Assembly: GCF_002095475.1 (NCBI RefSeq)
Contig: NZ_MLFR01000039.1
Coordinates: 1-44,664 of the forward strand
Reading direction: 5' to 3'
DNA length: 44,664 bases
From: Pantoea rwandensis
Lineage (GTDB): Bacteria; Pseudomonadota; Gammaproteobacteria; Enterobacterales; Enterobacteriaceae
This document shows, one piece after another, positions 14,985 through 22,538 of this stretch (the first letter of the stretch is position 1; the number at the start of each line of letters is the position of its first letter). The position numbers and the translations under genes are program-made. The notes below the pieces were generated by a model that saw only the letters and a list, made by a program, of their open reading frames with translations, did no database searches and had not been told where the DNA came from.

Positions 14985-15011
14985 AATTGAAAATTTATTG
15001 AATTTTCAATT
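14985..15011. promoter_or_regulatory. 10-bp inverted repeat upstream of the RexAB-like cassette
   Basis: AATTGAAAAT (14985-14994) and ATTTTCAATT (15002-15011), a perfect dyad with a seven-base centre, lie 24 bases before the cassette ATG. It has no GC stem or T-run, so it is an operator rather than a terminator. The cassette's own soluble protein or the host could bind it. Confidence 0.5.
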
Positions 15012-15189
15012 GGTTATAATCTGTTGGTTGTGTCTATTTTATAAATCTGTAAAATTTTTTTAACGATATAGGAAAAAGTCTAAAAAATCACTATCGCGGT
15101 CCGCAAAATCATGTGTACTGTGATAAGAGTGGTTAACACGCAGTTCTGCTTATCATCGAGAATCAGTTGCATAAATCGTGAGTGACTCA
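15012..15189 (+). promoter_or_regulatory. Region expected to hold pR' and the Q utilisation site
   Basis: This non-coding stretch lies directly before the terminator that Q must overcome, so pR' and qut should be here. A weak candidate -10 (CATAAA, 15170-15175) has no good -35. I cannot name the promoter with confidence. No ORF is supported. Confidence 0.35.
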
Positions 15190-15191
15190 AG

Positions 15192-15226
15192 CGCCCGAAG
15201 CCTTACCAGCTTCCGGGCGTTTTTTA
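15192..15226 (+). terminator. Late terminator tR' (Q target)
   Basis: CGCCCGAAGC (15192-15201) pairs with GCTTCCGGGCG (15209-15219), one bulge, followed by seven T. It lies just upstream of the tRNA and lysis genes, as the pR' terminator does in lambdoid phages. Confidence 0.8.
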
Positions 15227-15229
15227 TTT

Positions 15230-15305
15230 GTGCCATTAGCTCAACGGATAGAGCATCGGAGTTCTAATCCGCTGGTTCGGGGTTCGAATCCCCGATGGCG
15301 CGCCA
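15230..15305 (+). tRNA. tRNA-Arg(UCU)
   Basis: A 76-nt cloverleaf. Acceptor GTGCCAT pairs with ATGGCGC (one G-U), the D stem is GCTC/GAGC, the anticodon loop GTTCTAA carries TCT at 15263-15265, the T arm is CGGGG-TTCGAAT-CCCCG, and CCA is encoded. The first anticodon-stem pair is mismatched (T-C). It reads AGA, a rare codon in enterobacteria. Stx phages carry a similar argO-type tRNA in the same Q-lysis interval, where it is thought to support late translation. Confidence 0.93.
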
Positions 15306-15540
15306 AATCTCAAAATTACGCAGTTTTGCGATTGCGTGAGTTCAGCTTAACCCTGTGCTCGACGGGGCAAGAAACTATCGCGTAATGCGTCAGGGTTTTA
15401 TTTACAGAGGGTCGCCATAGAGCGGCCTTCTTTCGTTTTTGCGCCCGCCAATCAATTCAAACTTCCCCTTTCACGCTGTGGCGGCGCGCAATTTTTAATT
15501 GTGACTACAGACAGCACCGACCGTAACTACGGAGGTGATC
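15306..15540 (+). other. Non-coding gap between tRNA and holin
   Basis: No ORF with a ribosome site is supported. An AACCCTG (15349) ... CAGGGTT inverted repeat ending in a T-rich stretch near 15400 could be a weak terminator or a processing structure. The holin ribosome site GGAGG is at 15531-15535. Confidence 0.4.
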
Positions 15541-15792
15541 GTGAGTATCAACCATATGAGCAAACTAGCATCAGGAGCGGCATACGGCGCGGCTGGTTCA
15601 GCTGTGGCAAATGGAGTTTTATCGCGACTGAGCCCGGATGAATGGAGTGCGGTAGGTGTAATAGCCGGTATCGTGCTTGCGCTGATGACGTTTGCCATCA
15701 ACGCCTATTTCAAGCGCAAAGTTTCACTGGCTCAGATAAGGGCATTAGAACAGCGCGGCTACATCCCAACCGATAAGCTTGGCGAGGAATAA
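15541..15792 (+). CDS. S: Pinholin, P21 S family
   Basis: I start at the GTG at 15541 (GGAGG five bases upstream), giving 83 residues. The pattern MSKLASGAAYGAAGSAVANG...LSPDEWSAVGVIAGIVLALMTF...NAYFK matches, in pieces, phage 21 S. TMD1 (about 8-28) is small-residue-rich and would leave the membrane as a SAR domain. TMD2 (about 35-56) would form the pinhole that depolarises the membrane. An internal ATG at 15556 could give a shorter form, the usual holin/antiholin dual start. It fits the SAR endolysin next door. Confidence 0.9.
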   Translation: MSINHMSKLASGAAYGAAGSAVANGVLSRLSPDEWSAVGVIAGIVLALMTFAINAYFKRKVSLAQIRALEQRGYIPTDKLGEE

Positions 15793-15794
15793 CT

Positions 15795-16298
15795 ATGGCT
15801 ATGTCTGCCAGCTTGCGTAACAAGCTAATTGCAGCGGCAGGTGGTGGGTCAATGCTCATCGCCTCGTTGTTTATCGGTGGTAAAGACGGTGTCGAAGGTC
15901 GTGTGTATGAGCCTTATAAAGATGTCGCTGGTGTCTGGACTGTTTGTGACGGACATACTGGCAACGACATTGTGAAAGGCCGCAAGTACACCGACCGCGA
16001 ATGCGAACGCCTGATGTGGAATGACCTTCAGCCAGTTAAGAAAGCAGTGGATGGTCTGGTGAAGGTTCCACTGGGTGAATATCAGCGCGCCGCGCTCTAC
16101 AGCTTCACCTATAACGTTGGCACTTCGGCGTTCTCCAAATCAACTCTTCTCAAAAAGCTTAATGCTGGCGATGTGACCGGAGCGTGTGAAGAGATGCGCC
16201 GATGGGTATATGCAGGCGGCATGAAGTGGAGAGGATTGCAGAACCGCCGAGATATGGAGCGATCACTTTGCCTTGCGGAAGGTGCTAATGACCTCTAA
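15795..16298 (+). CDS. R: SAR endolysin (GH24 muramidase)
   Basis: A 167-residue lysozyme-like enzyme that cleaves the glycan strand of peptidoglycan. The N-terminal weakly hydrophobic helix (about 11-29, Gly/Ala/Ser-rich) is a signal-anchor-release domain with no cleavage site. The catalytic triad is Glu34 (GVEGR), Asp43 (YKDV) and Thr49 (WTVC). Held inactive at the membrane, it is freed when the pinholin depolarises the cell. GAGG seven bases upstream supports this start. Confidence 0.95.
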   Translation: MAMSASLRNKLIAAAGGGSMLIASLFIGGKDGVEGRVYEPYKDVAGVWTVCDGHTGNDIVKGRKYTDRECERLMWNDLQPVKKAVDGLVKVPLGEYQRAALYSFTYNVGTSAFSKSTLLKKLNAGDVTGACEEMRRWVYAGGMKWRGLQNRRDMERSLCLAEGANDL

Positions 16299-16755
16299 GG
16301 CAAAGGCAATTACCGTTTTCATCGTGGTATGCCTGATCGCTATCGTTTCCGCATCCTCATTAGCGCTTTATTACCGTGGCAATGCCATCGACTACAAAGC
16401 GCAGAGAGACACGGCCACAGGCGAGCTAAAGCTGGCGAACGAAACAATCGACGATATGAAGGTGCGTCAGCGTGATGTTGCAGCGCTCGATGCCAAATAC
16501 ACGAAGGAATTAGCAGATGCTAAAGCCAGTCTTGAAGCTCTTCAGCAGTGTGTTAATTCTGGCAAGTGTGGGCTGCGCCTCAACGCAAAATGCCCAACGG
16601 GTGACACCACCGGCACCGCCAGCGTGGATGATGCAGCCAGCCCCCGACTTACTGACTCCGCTCAACGGGATTATTTCACCCTCAGAGAGCGAATCGAAAT
16701 CGCCGGAAAGCAAATAGCCGGATTGCAGCAGTACATCAACGAACAGTGTAAATAA
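16288..16755 (+). CDS. Rz: Inner-membrane spanin Rz
   Basis: I start at the ATG at 16288 (GGAAGG upstream) rather than the TTG at 16273, giving 155 residues. One N-terminal membrane helix (about 8-28, ITVFIVVCLIAIVSASSLAL) is followed by a long periplasmic coiled coil (QRDTATGELKLANETIDDM...). It pairs with the nested Rz1 lipoprotein to fuse inner and outer membranes at the last step of lysis. It overlaps the endolysin by 11 bases. Confidence 0.92.
   Translation: MTSKAKAITVFIVVCLIAIVSASSLALYYRGNAIDYKAQRDTATGELKLANETIDDMKVRQRDVAALDAKYTKELADAKASLEALQQCVNSGKCGLRLNAKCPTGDTTGTASVDDAASPRLTDSAQRDYFTLRERIEIAGKQIAGLQQYINEQCK
16517..16717 (+). CDS. Rz1: Outer-membrane spanin lipoprotein Rz1, nested in Rz
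   Basis: A 66-residue lipoprotein wholly inside Rz in the +1 frame. It has a signal sequence (LKPVLKLFSSVLILAS) with lipobox SVGC and Cys at about residue 20, then a Pro-rich mature part (PPAPPAWMMQPAP) as in known Rz1 proteins. The lipobox -3 residue (Ser) is less usual. It would connect to the Rz C-terminus across the periplasm. Confidence 0.9.
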   Translation: MLKPVLKLFSSVLILASVGCASTQNAQRVTPPAPPAWMMQPAPDLLTPLNGIISPSESESKSPESK

Positions 16756-16776
16756 CCATTGAACCCGGAGTAATAA

Positions 16777-16965
16777 ATGCCTTCACCGATTATGAAGTAT
16801 TTTGCATATGAACATCTGCCAGAAAAGTTGCAGGAAGTAAGTAAGCCAATTGGTGACCTTGCCCGCCAAATGGATGAAAGCCTTCCTGATGGCGCTGAGA
16901 AATCTGCAGGGCTGCGTAAGCTTCTCGAAGCAAAAGACGCCCTGGTACGTGCCAAGTTGGGCTGA
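16777..16965 (+). CDS. Acb2/Tad1-hairpin-like small protein (candidate anti-CBASS sponge)
   Basis: A 62-residue helical protein. The pattern KYFAYEHLPEKLQEVSKPIGDLA ... EKSAGLRKLLEAKDALVRA (given here in parts) matches what I remember of the Acb2/Tad1 hairpin domain: an FxxxHLPxxLQxVSKPF helix followed by the RKLLEAKDxxVRA helix. Acb2 of Pseudomonas phages binds cyclic di- and trinucleotides and so blocks CBASS immunity; Tad1 also sequesters gcADPR (Thoeris). At 62 residues it is about the bare hairpin. It lies in the late region behind the spanins and would be made during lytic growth. Confidence 0.75.
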   Translation: MPSPIMKYFAYEHLPEKLQEVSKPIGDLARQMDESLPDGAEKSAGLRKLLEAKDALVRAKLG

Positions 16966-17021
16966 GTGATCATCACAGGGTGCATTTTCGAGTGCATCCG
17001 ATGATGGAAACTGGAGGTCAT

Positions 17022-17249
17022 ATGCGCATAACAGTTTTAGATGATGATCCTGGCATCAGGATTAACCCTGGAATTGAGCGTTATCGCATCACGATTGATG
17101 GCGAAGAAGTTAATCGCTGCCTGTCTGCTGATGATGTTGCTGGTGAGGTAATAGAAGTTTCGACTGATGCGGATGGGAACATCGAAATTGAATACGGCGA
17201 GGTCAAGACTCGCACGCGTAATGGTGTAGTTACCATTGAGCGAATCTAA
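17022..17249 (+). CDS. Small acidic phage protein, unknown function
   Basis: I start at the ATG at 17022 (GGAGG four bases before), giving 75 residues. It is strand-rich, with ITVLDDDPGIRINPG, YRITIDGEEVNRCLSAD and a repeated acidic strand pattern. Unknown family. It lies between the Acb2-like gene and another cargo gene. Confidence 0.7.
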   Translation: MRITVLDDDPGIRINPGIERYRITIDGEEVNRCLSADDVAGEVIEVSTDADGNIEIEYGEVKTRTRNGVVTIERI

Positions 17250-17273
17250 TCCAGATTATCAGTCAAGAAGTGC

Positions 17274-17302
17274 TTCACTAGGATTAATCTGAGCGCTAAT
17301 GT
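17274..17302 (+). promoter_or_regulatory. Candidate promoter of the 17330 gene
   Basis: TTCACT, 17-base spacer, TAATGT. With the terminator at 17640 it would make the 17330 gene a separate unit inside the late operon. Confidence 0.35.
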
Positions 17303-17329
17303 ATATCCTCTTTGAAAAAGGAGTTTTAC

Positions 17330-17635
17330 ATGGCTATCCATAATGTTTTAAAGACTATATATATCAACAATGACCACGATGAATTTCTTCGTTATGAAAT
17401 CGTTGGCGATGAGAATGATGATGTTTCCTACGCAATGGCTTTCGTGGAAGTAAAGGTTGAGCATGAAGGGTTTAGTTTTTCCGTCTGGAGTAAACTAGAT
17501 AACATAACTCTCGACCATTTATCTCCTAAAAGAACTGGATTCCAAACTGAAGTTCGTACTGCGCCATATCCAGGTAAAACTATCTCTTCAGCCATTGATG
17601 AGTGCAAAAAGCATCGAGCTCGTTGGAGTCGGTAG
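17330..17635 (+). CDS. Small cargo protein, unknown function
   Basis: The ATG at 17330 has AAGGAG seven bases upstream, giving 101 residues; the earlier TTG is not used. It has a mixed strand/helix pattern and a basic C-terminus (ECKKHRARWSR). Not recognised. It has a possible promoter before it and a clear terminator after it, as morons have. Confidence 0.7.
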   Translation: MAIHNVLKTIYINNDHDEFLRYEIVGDENDDVSYAMAFVEVKVEHEGFSFSVWSKLDNITLDHLSPKRTGFQTEVRTAPYPGKTISSAIDECKKHRARWSR

Positions 17636-17639
17636 CATA

Positions 17640-17665
17640 AGCCACCTGCGGGTGGCTTTTTATTT
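17640..17665 (+). terminator. Terminator after the 17330 gene
   Basis: AGCCACC and GGTGGCT form the stem with a short loop, followed by TTTTTATTTT. Confidence 0.8.
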
Positions 17666-17780
17666 TGTGCTGAAAAATGCATTCACTGAGTTCAATTTTC
17701 AGCATAAACATAATGAATCATCGGCTGGTGGTCTCACCATGGCCGAGGGTTATATCTATCTAGCCAGCAGGAAATTCTGA

Positions 17781-19238
17781 ATGGAAGTTGTGATTGATGG
17801 TGTTCGATACGCGCCAGTGACAAACCGCGCTTCAAATATCGGTATTGCTATCAGCACCCACAACCGCCATGAAGTTTTATCCAAATCACTCGATCACCAC
17901 CTTAAACACCTGCCAGCCGGTGCGCTGGTGGTTGTGATTGATGACGGGTCATCTAAACCGGTGACAGTACCTGATGGTGTGAAATTAATTCGCTGTGACA
18001 TGTCACGCGGCATTGTGGCAGCGAAGAATTCCAGCCTTGAGGCTCTGATTGATGCCGGGTGTGAGCATCTGTTTCTGTGGGACGATGACGCATGGCCTGT
18101 TGCTGGTGGCTGGGAACGACCATACATCGAATCACCTGAACCACATCTCGCGTATCAGTTTCAGGACTTCGCCACCGGGCAGAAGCTTAACGATATTGCG
18201 GTACTTTACCGGGACTACAAACACGTTGCGTATACAGGCCAGCGCGGTGTGATGCTGTATTACCACCGCAGTGCGATTGAGAGTGTTGGCGGTTTCGATC
18301 CCATCTATCAGCGCGGCATGTATGAGCACTCCGATTTAGCGATGCGCATTCACAATGCTGGGTTAACCAGTTGGGCATTCGCTGATGTGCTTGGGTCTGA
18401 CAAGTTGATTTACTCGCTTGATGAGCATCAGGCTGTTGATCGTTCGGTACCTAAACCAGACCGGGAAGCGCAGGTTAAGCACAACGTCACCATCCACAAC
18501 AAGCGCCGGGATGAAGGTTACACCGGATACGCGGAGTACCGGCAGCAGCGTAACGTGGTGATTACCGCACTACTAACCAGTCAGCCAGACCCGCAACGCG
18601 GCAGCAAAATGACTGCATCACCTGACCCGCTGGCTAAGTGGTCGGCATCTCTGCGTGGTTGTGGTCGCATAGTTCTGGCCGATGAGTTAGAGACAGCACC
18701 ACCTGACGCCGAACTTTTCCGCGTTCCTGATGTGAAGATGAATGTCTACTTCCGGCGCTGGTTGCATATCTGGCAGCACCTACGCGATCACCCTGAATAT
18801 AACTTCGTCTGGTGCACTGATGGCACTGACGTCGAGATGTTGCGCGAGCCGTGGCATGTGATGGAGCAGGGCAAGATATACGTTGGATCTGAGCCAAAGA
18901 CTTACGCTGATGCGTGGGCAAAGCAGAATCACCCTGAAGCTATCTATCAGTCGTTTCTCTCTGACCATCAGCATGATGTGATGTTGAACGCCGGGTTACT
19001 CGGTGGTTCACGCGCTGACGTGATGGCGATCGCGCATGGCATCGTGCGCATCTACTACCAGATTGAATCCTTGCGCTTCTGGGGCAAAGAGAAGGCCGCT
19101 GTTGCCGTTGGCGATATGATCGCTTTCGGCATTGTGGCGCATCGATATGCTGAAAGGCTGGTGACTGGGCCACATATTCACACGGTTTTCAAAACAGATG
19201 GTGTTGGTAAGGAGTGCGCTCTTTGGAAGCACAAATAA
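17781..19238 (+). CDS. Two-domain GT-A glycosyltransferase
   Basis: A 485-residue protein. The N-terminal half is a GT2-type domain (about 20-240) with IAISTHNRHEVL, VVIDDGSS, the DXD-like LWDDDAWP and a later GMYEHSDLAMRIH acceptor segment. The C-terminal half (about 270-485) is a second glycosyltransferase-like domain with VWCTDGTDVEML (DxTD, possible metal site) and MLNAGLLGG. It is soluble, with no membrane segment, unlike Gtr serotype-conversion enzymes. It is placed before the packaging genes in the late direction, so it should be made while virions assemble. The acceptor (virion protein, surface polysaccharide or DNA) is unknown. Confidence 0.85.
   Translation: MEVVIDGVRYAPVTNRASNIGIAISTHNRHEVLSKSLDHHLKHLPAGALVVVIDDGSSKPVTVPDGVKLIRCDMSRGIVAAKNSSLEALIDAGCEHLFLWDDDAWPVAGGWERPYIESPEPHLAYQFQDFATGQKLNDIAVLYRDYKHVAYTGQRGVMLYYHRSAIESVGGFDPIYQRGMYEHSDLAMRIHNAGLTSWAFADVLGSDKLIYSLDEHQAVDRSVPKPDREAQVKHNVTIHNKRRDEGYTGYAEYRQQRNVVITALLTSQPDPQRGSKMTASPDPLAKWSASLRGCGRIVLADELETAPPDAELFRVPDVKMNVYFRRWLHIWQHLRDHPEYNFVWCTDGTDVEMLREPWHVMEQGKIYVGSEPKTYADAWAKQNHPEAIYQSFLSDHQHDVMLNAGLLGGSRADVMAIAHGIVRIYYQIESLRFWGKEKAAVAVGDMIAFGIVAHRYAERLVTGPHIHTVFKTDGVGKECALWKHK
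17995..18006. repeat. GTGACATGTCAC palindrome, copy 4
   Basis: Perfect dodecamer inside the glycosyltransferase gene, read as Cys-Asp-Met-Ser-Arg, the same frame as copies 2 and 3. Confidence 0.6.
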
Positions 19239-19840
19239 AGTTCGCCATTGTTGCGCACGCGTCTCGATTCGATATGGCAGCGTCTCTTGCTGAAGCTCTA
19301 CCGAACTATCAAATCTTTGTTGATCACGAATCAAAGGGTGCTAATGCCAACCACTTGCGCGCACTACGCTGGGCATCCACTCAGGATTGCCGGGTGGTTA
19401 TCATGGAAGATGATGCGCTGCCGGTGCCAGACTTCGCCAGTAAGGTGACTCAATGGTTGGAGCGGTTCCCCGATGACCTGTGTTCTTTCTATCTCGGCAC
19501 AGGCCGTCCGCCTCAGTATCAGATGGAAATAGTATCAAAGTTGATATCCGCTGATGTCCGACACGCCGACTACATCACGATCAACCGCCTCATTCACGGT
19601 GTGTGCTACAGCGTGCCACAGTCAAAACTGCAACATGTTATCAACCGATGGAACCACGGCTCGCCTGCTGATTATGCAGTTGGTGATGCATGTGGTGGTG
19701 CGGTGGTGTACCCATGCTACTCACTCGTTGACCATGCAGATGTGGCAACGGTTGAGCGTCACCCCGACAACACACCACGCACTGAGCGCCGTAAGGCGTG
19801 GAGACTTGATGCCACAAAGAATCCCGAGAGCATGCCGTAA
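19214..19840 (+). CDS. Second glycosyltransferase (GT25-like)
   Basis: A 208-residue protein overlapping the previous gene by 25 bases. It has FAIVAHASRFDMA, then ALRWASTQDCRVVIMEDDALPVPDF, where EDD is a typical metal- and sugar-nucleotide-binding motif, as in GT25-like enzymes. Its start is uncertain: the frame opens at a non-ATG codon and an in-frame ATG lies further in. Coupled translation with the larger transferase suggests that they act in one pathway. No membrane segment. Confidence 0.75.
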   Translation: MRSLEAQIKFAIVAHASRFDMAASLAEALPNYQIFVDHESKGANANHLRALRWASTQDCRVVIMEDDALPVPDFASKVTQWLERFPDDLCSFYLGTGRPPQYQMEIVSKLISADVRHADYITINRLIHGVCYSVPQSKLQHVINRWNHGSPADYAVGDACGGAVVYPCYSLVDHADVATVERHPDNTPRTERRKAWRLDATKNPESMP

Positions 19841-20159
19841 GCAAGGCTGCGGAAAGACAACAACAGACCGTTCTGGTTACTGTGCCGATCACCTTAACGA
19901 AGGGTGGCAGCAGCATCAGAACGGACTCAGCAGGCATCAGCGCGGTTATGGTAGTGACTGGGACGTGAGGCGAGCTCGCATACTCAAGCGAGACAAGCAC
20001 CTCTGTCAGGAGTGCAAGCGCAATGGCCGCGCTACTGCTGCAAAGACAGTCGACCATATCAAACCTAAGGCACATGGGGGTACCGATGACGATTCGAACC
20101 TTGAAGCCCTGTGCTGGCCGTGTCACAAGAGCAAAACCGCACGCGAACGACTCAAATGA
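19809..20159 (+). CDS. HNH endonuclease (HK97 gp74-like)
   Basis: I start at the ATG at 19809 (GGAG five bases upstream), giving 116 residues and a 32-base overlap with the transferase. The HNH domain reads CQEC (zinc pair), VDHIKPKAHGGTDDDSNLEALC and CWPCHKSK, with the HNH metal-nucleases' His-Asn-His order. An N-terminal CRKQGCGK...YCADH zinc segment precedes it. HNH proteins beside the terminase genes of HK97-type phages assist specific cos cleavage by terminase. Confidence 0.92.
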   Translation: MPQRIPRACRKQGCGKTTTDRSGYCADHLNEGWQQHQNGLSRHQRGYGSDWDVRRARILKRDKHLCQECKRNGRATAAKTVDHIKPKAHGGTDDDSNLEALCWPCHKSKTARERLK

Positions 20160-20306
20160 TAGTCATTATCAATTGGCGGGGAGGGCGGGTCAAAAGTTCA
20201 GGCTTCAAGCCTGTAGGACCGCCGCCTAACCTTTTTTCACACCGCCGCAGGTTAGAAAACTTTTTTTTGGGGTTACCCCACCAAGCATTAATAGGAGTTT
20301 TCGATT
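20160..20306 (+). other. Probable cos region
   Basis: This 147-base non-coding stretch between HNH nuclease and small terminase is G/C-skewed (GGCGGGGAGGGCGGG), then has two related GCCGC blocks (CGCCGCCTAACC and CGCCGCAGGTTAG) and T-runs. In HK97-type phages cos lies at this position. I cannot place the nicks. An alternative is a plain leader with the terS ribosome site (AGGAG before 20307). Confidence 0.5.
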
Positions 20307-20804
20307 ATGCCAGGACCACCGAAAACCCCGACACATCTGGCTTTGGTGAAGGGGAACCCATCAAAACGCGCATTAAATAAAAATGAGCCAAAACCCCCGT
20401 CAGGGGTGCCCCCAATTCCCAAGCATTTTGATAAGCAGGGGAAGTACTGGTTTAAACGCATCGCCGATGAACTGGATGCGATTGGGGTTATCACCCAGCT
20501 TGACGCGCGAGCGCTTGAGTTGCTGGTCGAGGCTTACACTGAGTACCGTCATCACTGCGACACGCTGGACCGGGAGGGCTACACCTACGCCGTTTTCAGC
20601 GAAGAAGAGCCGGATGAAGGGAAAGAAAGAGAGATCAGGATGATCAAACCTCACCCCGCAGCAGTGATGAAAGCTGATGCGTGGAAACGCATTCGGGCAA
20701 TGCTCGGTGAATTTGGCATGACGCCCGCCAGCCGTACCAAGGTTGGTGCCAAAGGCGCAGCTGAAGTCGACCCTCTGGATGAATTTCTTAAAAAGCGCAA
20801 ATGA
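20307..20804 (+). CDS. terS: Terminase small subunit, P27 family
   Basis: A 165-residue DNA-recognition subunit of the packaging motor. The N-terminus PGPPKTPTHLALVKGNPSKR and the block PPIPKHFDKQGKYWFKRIADEL fit the P27/Terminase_4 family. It would bind cos and bring the large subunit. AGGAG precedes the ATG. Confidence 0.93.
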   Translation: MPGPPKTPTHLALVKGNPSKRALNKNEPKPPSGVPPIPKHFDKQGKYWFKRIADELDAIGVITQLDARALELLVEAYTEYRHHCDTLDREGYTYAVFSEEEPDEGKEREIRMIKPHPAAVMKADAWKRIRAMLGEFGMTPASRTKVGAKGAAEVDPLDEFLKKRK

Positions 20805-20807
20805 TGA

Positions 20808-22538
20808 ATGGCAACTGTTCAGGCTGGTATTCAGTACGCAGAAAGCGTGCTGGCTGGCGAGATCGTTGCTGGCGAACTGGTGCGCCTGGCGTGTCAGCGA
20901 TTCCTCAATGATTTAGAGCAAGGGCCGGAACGCGGTATCTACTTCAGTGAGGACCGCGCTCAGCACATTCTCGACTTCTATAATTTCGTTCCGCACGTTA
21001 AGGGTGCTCTGGCTGGCAAGCCGATTGAGTTGATGCCCTGGCACATCTTCATCCTGATAAACCTTTTTGGGTTCACCATCCCGCTTATTGATGAGATGAG
21101 TGGCGATCAGGTGCTGGATGAAGATGGCGATCCGGTGATGGTTCGCCGGTTTCGCACTGCCTATAACGAAGTGGCGCGTAAAAACGCCAAATCAACTGTT
21201 TCATCTGGAATCGGTCTGTATATGACCGGGGCTGATGGTGAGGGTGGTGCAGAGGTTTATTCAGCGGCCACTACGCGAGATCAGGCAAGAATCGTTTTCG
21301 ATGATGCCAAGAACATGATCAAGAAAGCGCCCCGCACGTTAGGGCGTCTCTTTGGTCATGTGAAGCTGAACATTCATCAGGAACGGACAGCATCAAAATT
21401 TGAGCCGCTTTCCAGTGACGCTAATAACCTGGACGGCCTGAATATCCATTGCGGAATAGTTGATGAGCTGCACGCTCACCGTACACGTGATGTTTGGGAT
21501 GTACTTGAGACTGCTACTGGTGCGCGACTTCAGTCTCTGCTGTTTGCTATCACCACGGCGGGAACCAACAAAGAAGGTATCTGCTTTGAGCAGCGCGATT
21601 ACGCTATCAAGGTGTTACGCGGTGTAGTGGACGATGACACTTATTTTGCTGTCATTTACACCCTGGATGAAGAAGACGACCCCTTTGATGAAGCGAACTG
21701 GCCTAAAGCTAATCCGGGCCTTGGCGTCTGCAAGCGCTGGGATGACATGCGCCGCCTTGCCAAAAAGGCAAAAGAGCAGGTTGCTGCGCGTCCTAACTTC
21801 TTCACCAAACACCTCAACATATGGGTCACCGCTGAAAGCGCGTGGATGGATATGGATCGCTGGGCGAAGATGCCGGGCATTGCATCTGAAGCTGAGCGTA
21901 AGAAATGGCCGATGTGGGTGGGCGTTGACTTAGCCAACAAAATTGATATCTGCGCCGCCGTGAAAACATGGCGTGACCCGTCAGGCGAAACCCACTCTCA
22001 ACCACGCTTCTGGTTACCTGAAGGCAGGCTTGAAACGGCACCGGCGCACATTGCTGAGCTCTACAGAAAGTGGTCAGCAGCCGGGTATCTGGAGTTAACC
22101 GATGGCGATGTTATCGATCACGCGATGATCAAAGCTGACATCGTCGAGTGGGTGAAAGGGGAGAATATTAAAGAAATCGCCTTCGACCCATGGAGTGCGG
22201 TTCAGTTCAGCCTGGCGCTGGCAGAGGAAGGGTTACCCATGGTGGAAGTGGCACAGACAGTCAAAAACCTCTCAGAATCAATGAAGTCAGTTCAGGCTGA
22301 GATTTACGGCAATAAATTCCACCATGATGAAAACCCCGTAATGACGTGGATGCTTTCAAACGTCACCGTTAAGCCAGACAAAAACGACAACATATTCCCT
22401 AACAAGTCTACGCCTGAAAACAAAATTGACGGGCCGGTTGCGTTGTTTACAGCAAAGAGCCGAATGCTGGTCAATGGCGGTAATGATGGTCAGGACCTGA
22501 CCGGATTCTTTGCAAACCCAATAATGATAGGTGTCTGA
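20808..22538 (+). CDS. terL: Terminase large subunit
   Basis: A 576-residue packaging ATPase and nuclease. The N-terminal ATPase has a Walker A-like VARKNAKST (122-130), in the ARKNAKS form usual for this family, and Walker B IVDELH (Asp219-Glu220). The C-terminal RNase H-like nuclease begins near WVGVDLANKIDICAAV and includes IAFDPWSA. The start codon lies three bases after the terS stop with no strong ribosome site, so translation is coupled. Confidence 0.96.
   Translation: MATVQAGIQYAESVLAGEIVAGELVRLACQRFLNDLEQGPERGIYFSEDRAQHILDFYNFVPHVKGALAGKPIELMPWHIFILINLFGFTIPLIDEMSGDQVLDEDGDPVMVRRFRTAYNEVARKNAKSTVSSGIGLYMTGADGEGGAEVYSAATTRDQARIVFDDAKNMIKKAPRTLGRLFGHVKLNIHQERTASKFEPLSSDANNLDGLNIHCGIVDELHAHRTRDVWDVLETATGARLQSLLFAITTAGTNKEGICFEQRDYAIKVLRGVVDDDTYFAVIYTLDEEDDPFDEANWPKANPGLGVCKRWDDMRRLAKKAKEQVAARPNFFTKHLNIWVTAESAWMDMDRWAKMPGIASEAERKKWPMWVGVDLANKIDICAAVKTWRDPSGETHSQPRFWLPEGRLETAPAHIAELYRKWSAAGYLELTDGDVIDHAMIKADIVEWVKGENIKEIAFDPWSAVQFSLALAEEGLPMVEVAQTVKNLSESMKSVQAEIYGNKFHHDENPVMTWMLSNVTVKPDKNDNIFPNKSTPENKIDGPVALFTAKSRMLVNGGNDGQDLTGFFANPIMIGV

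Noticed and set aside
17595..17780. 61-residue frame before the glycosyltransferase
   Set aside because: It runs through a clear terminator and lacks a ribosome site; the short MAEGYIYLASRKF end could be a leader, but nothing supports it.
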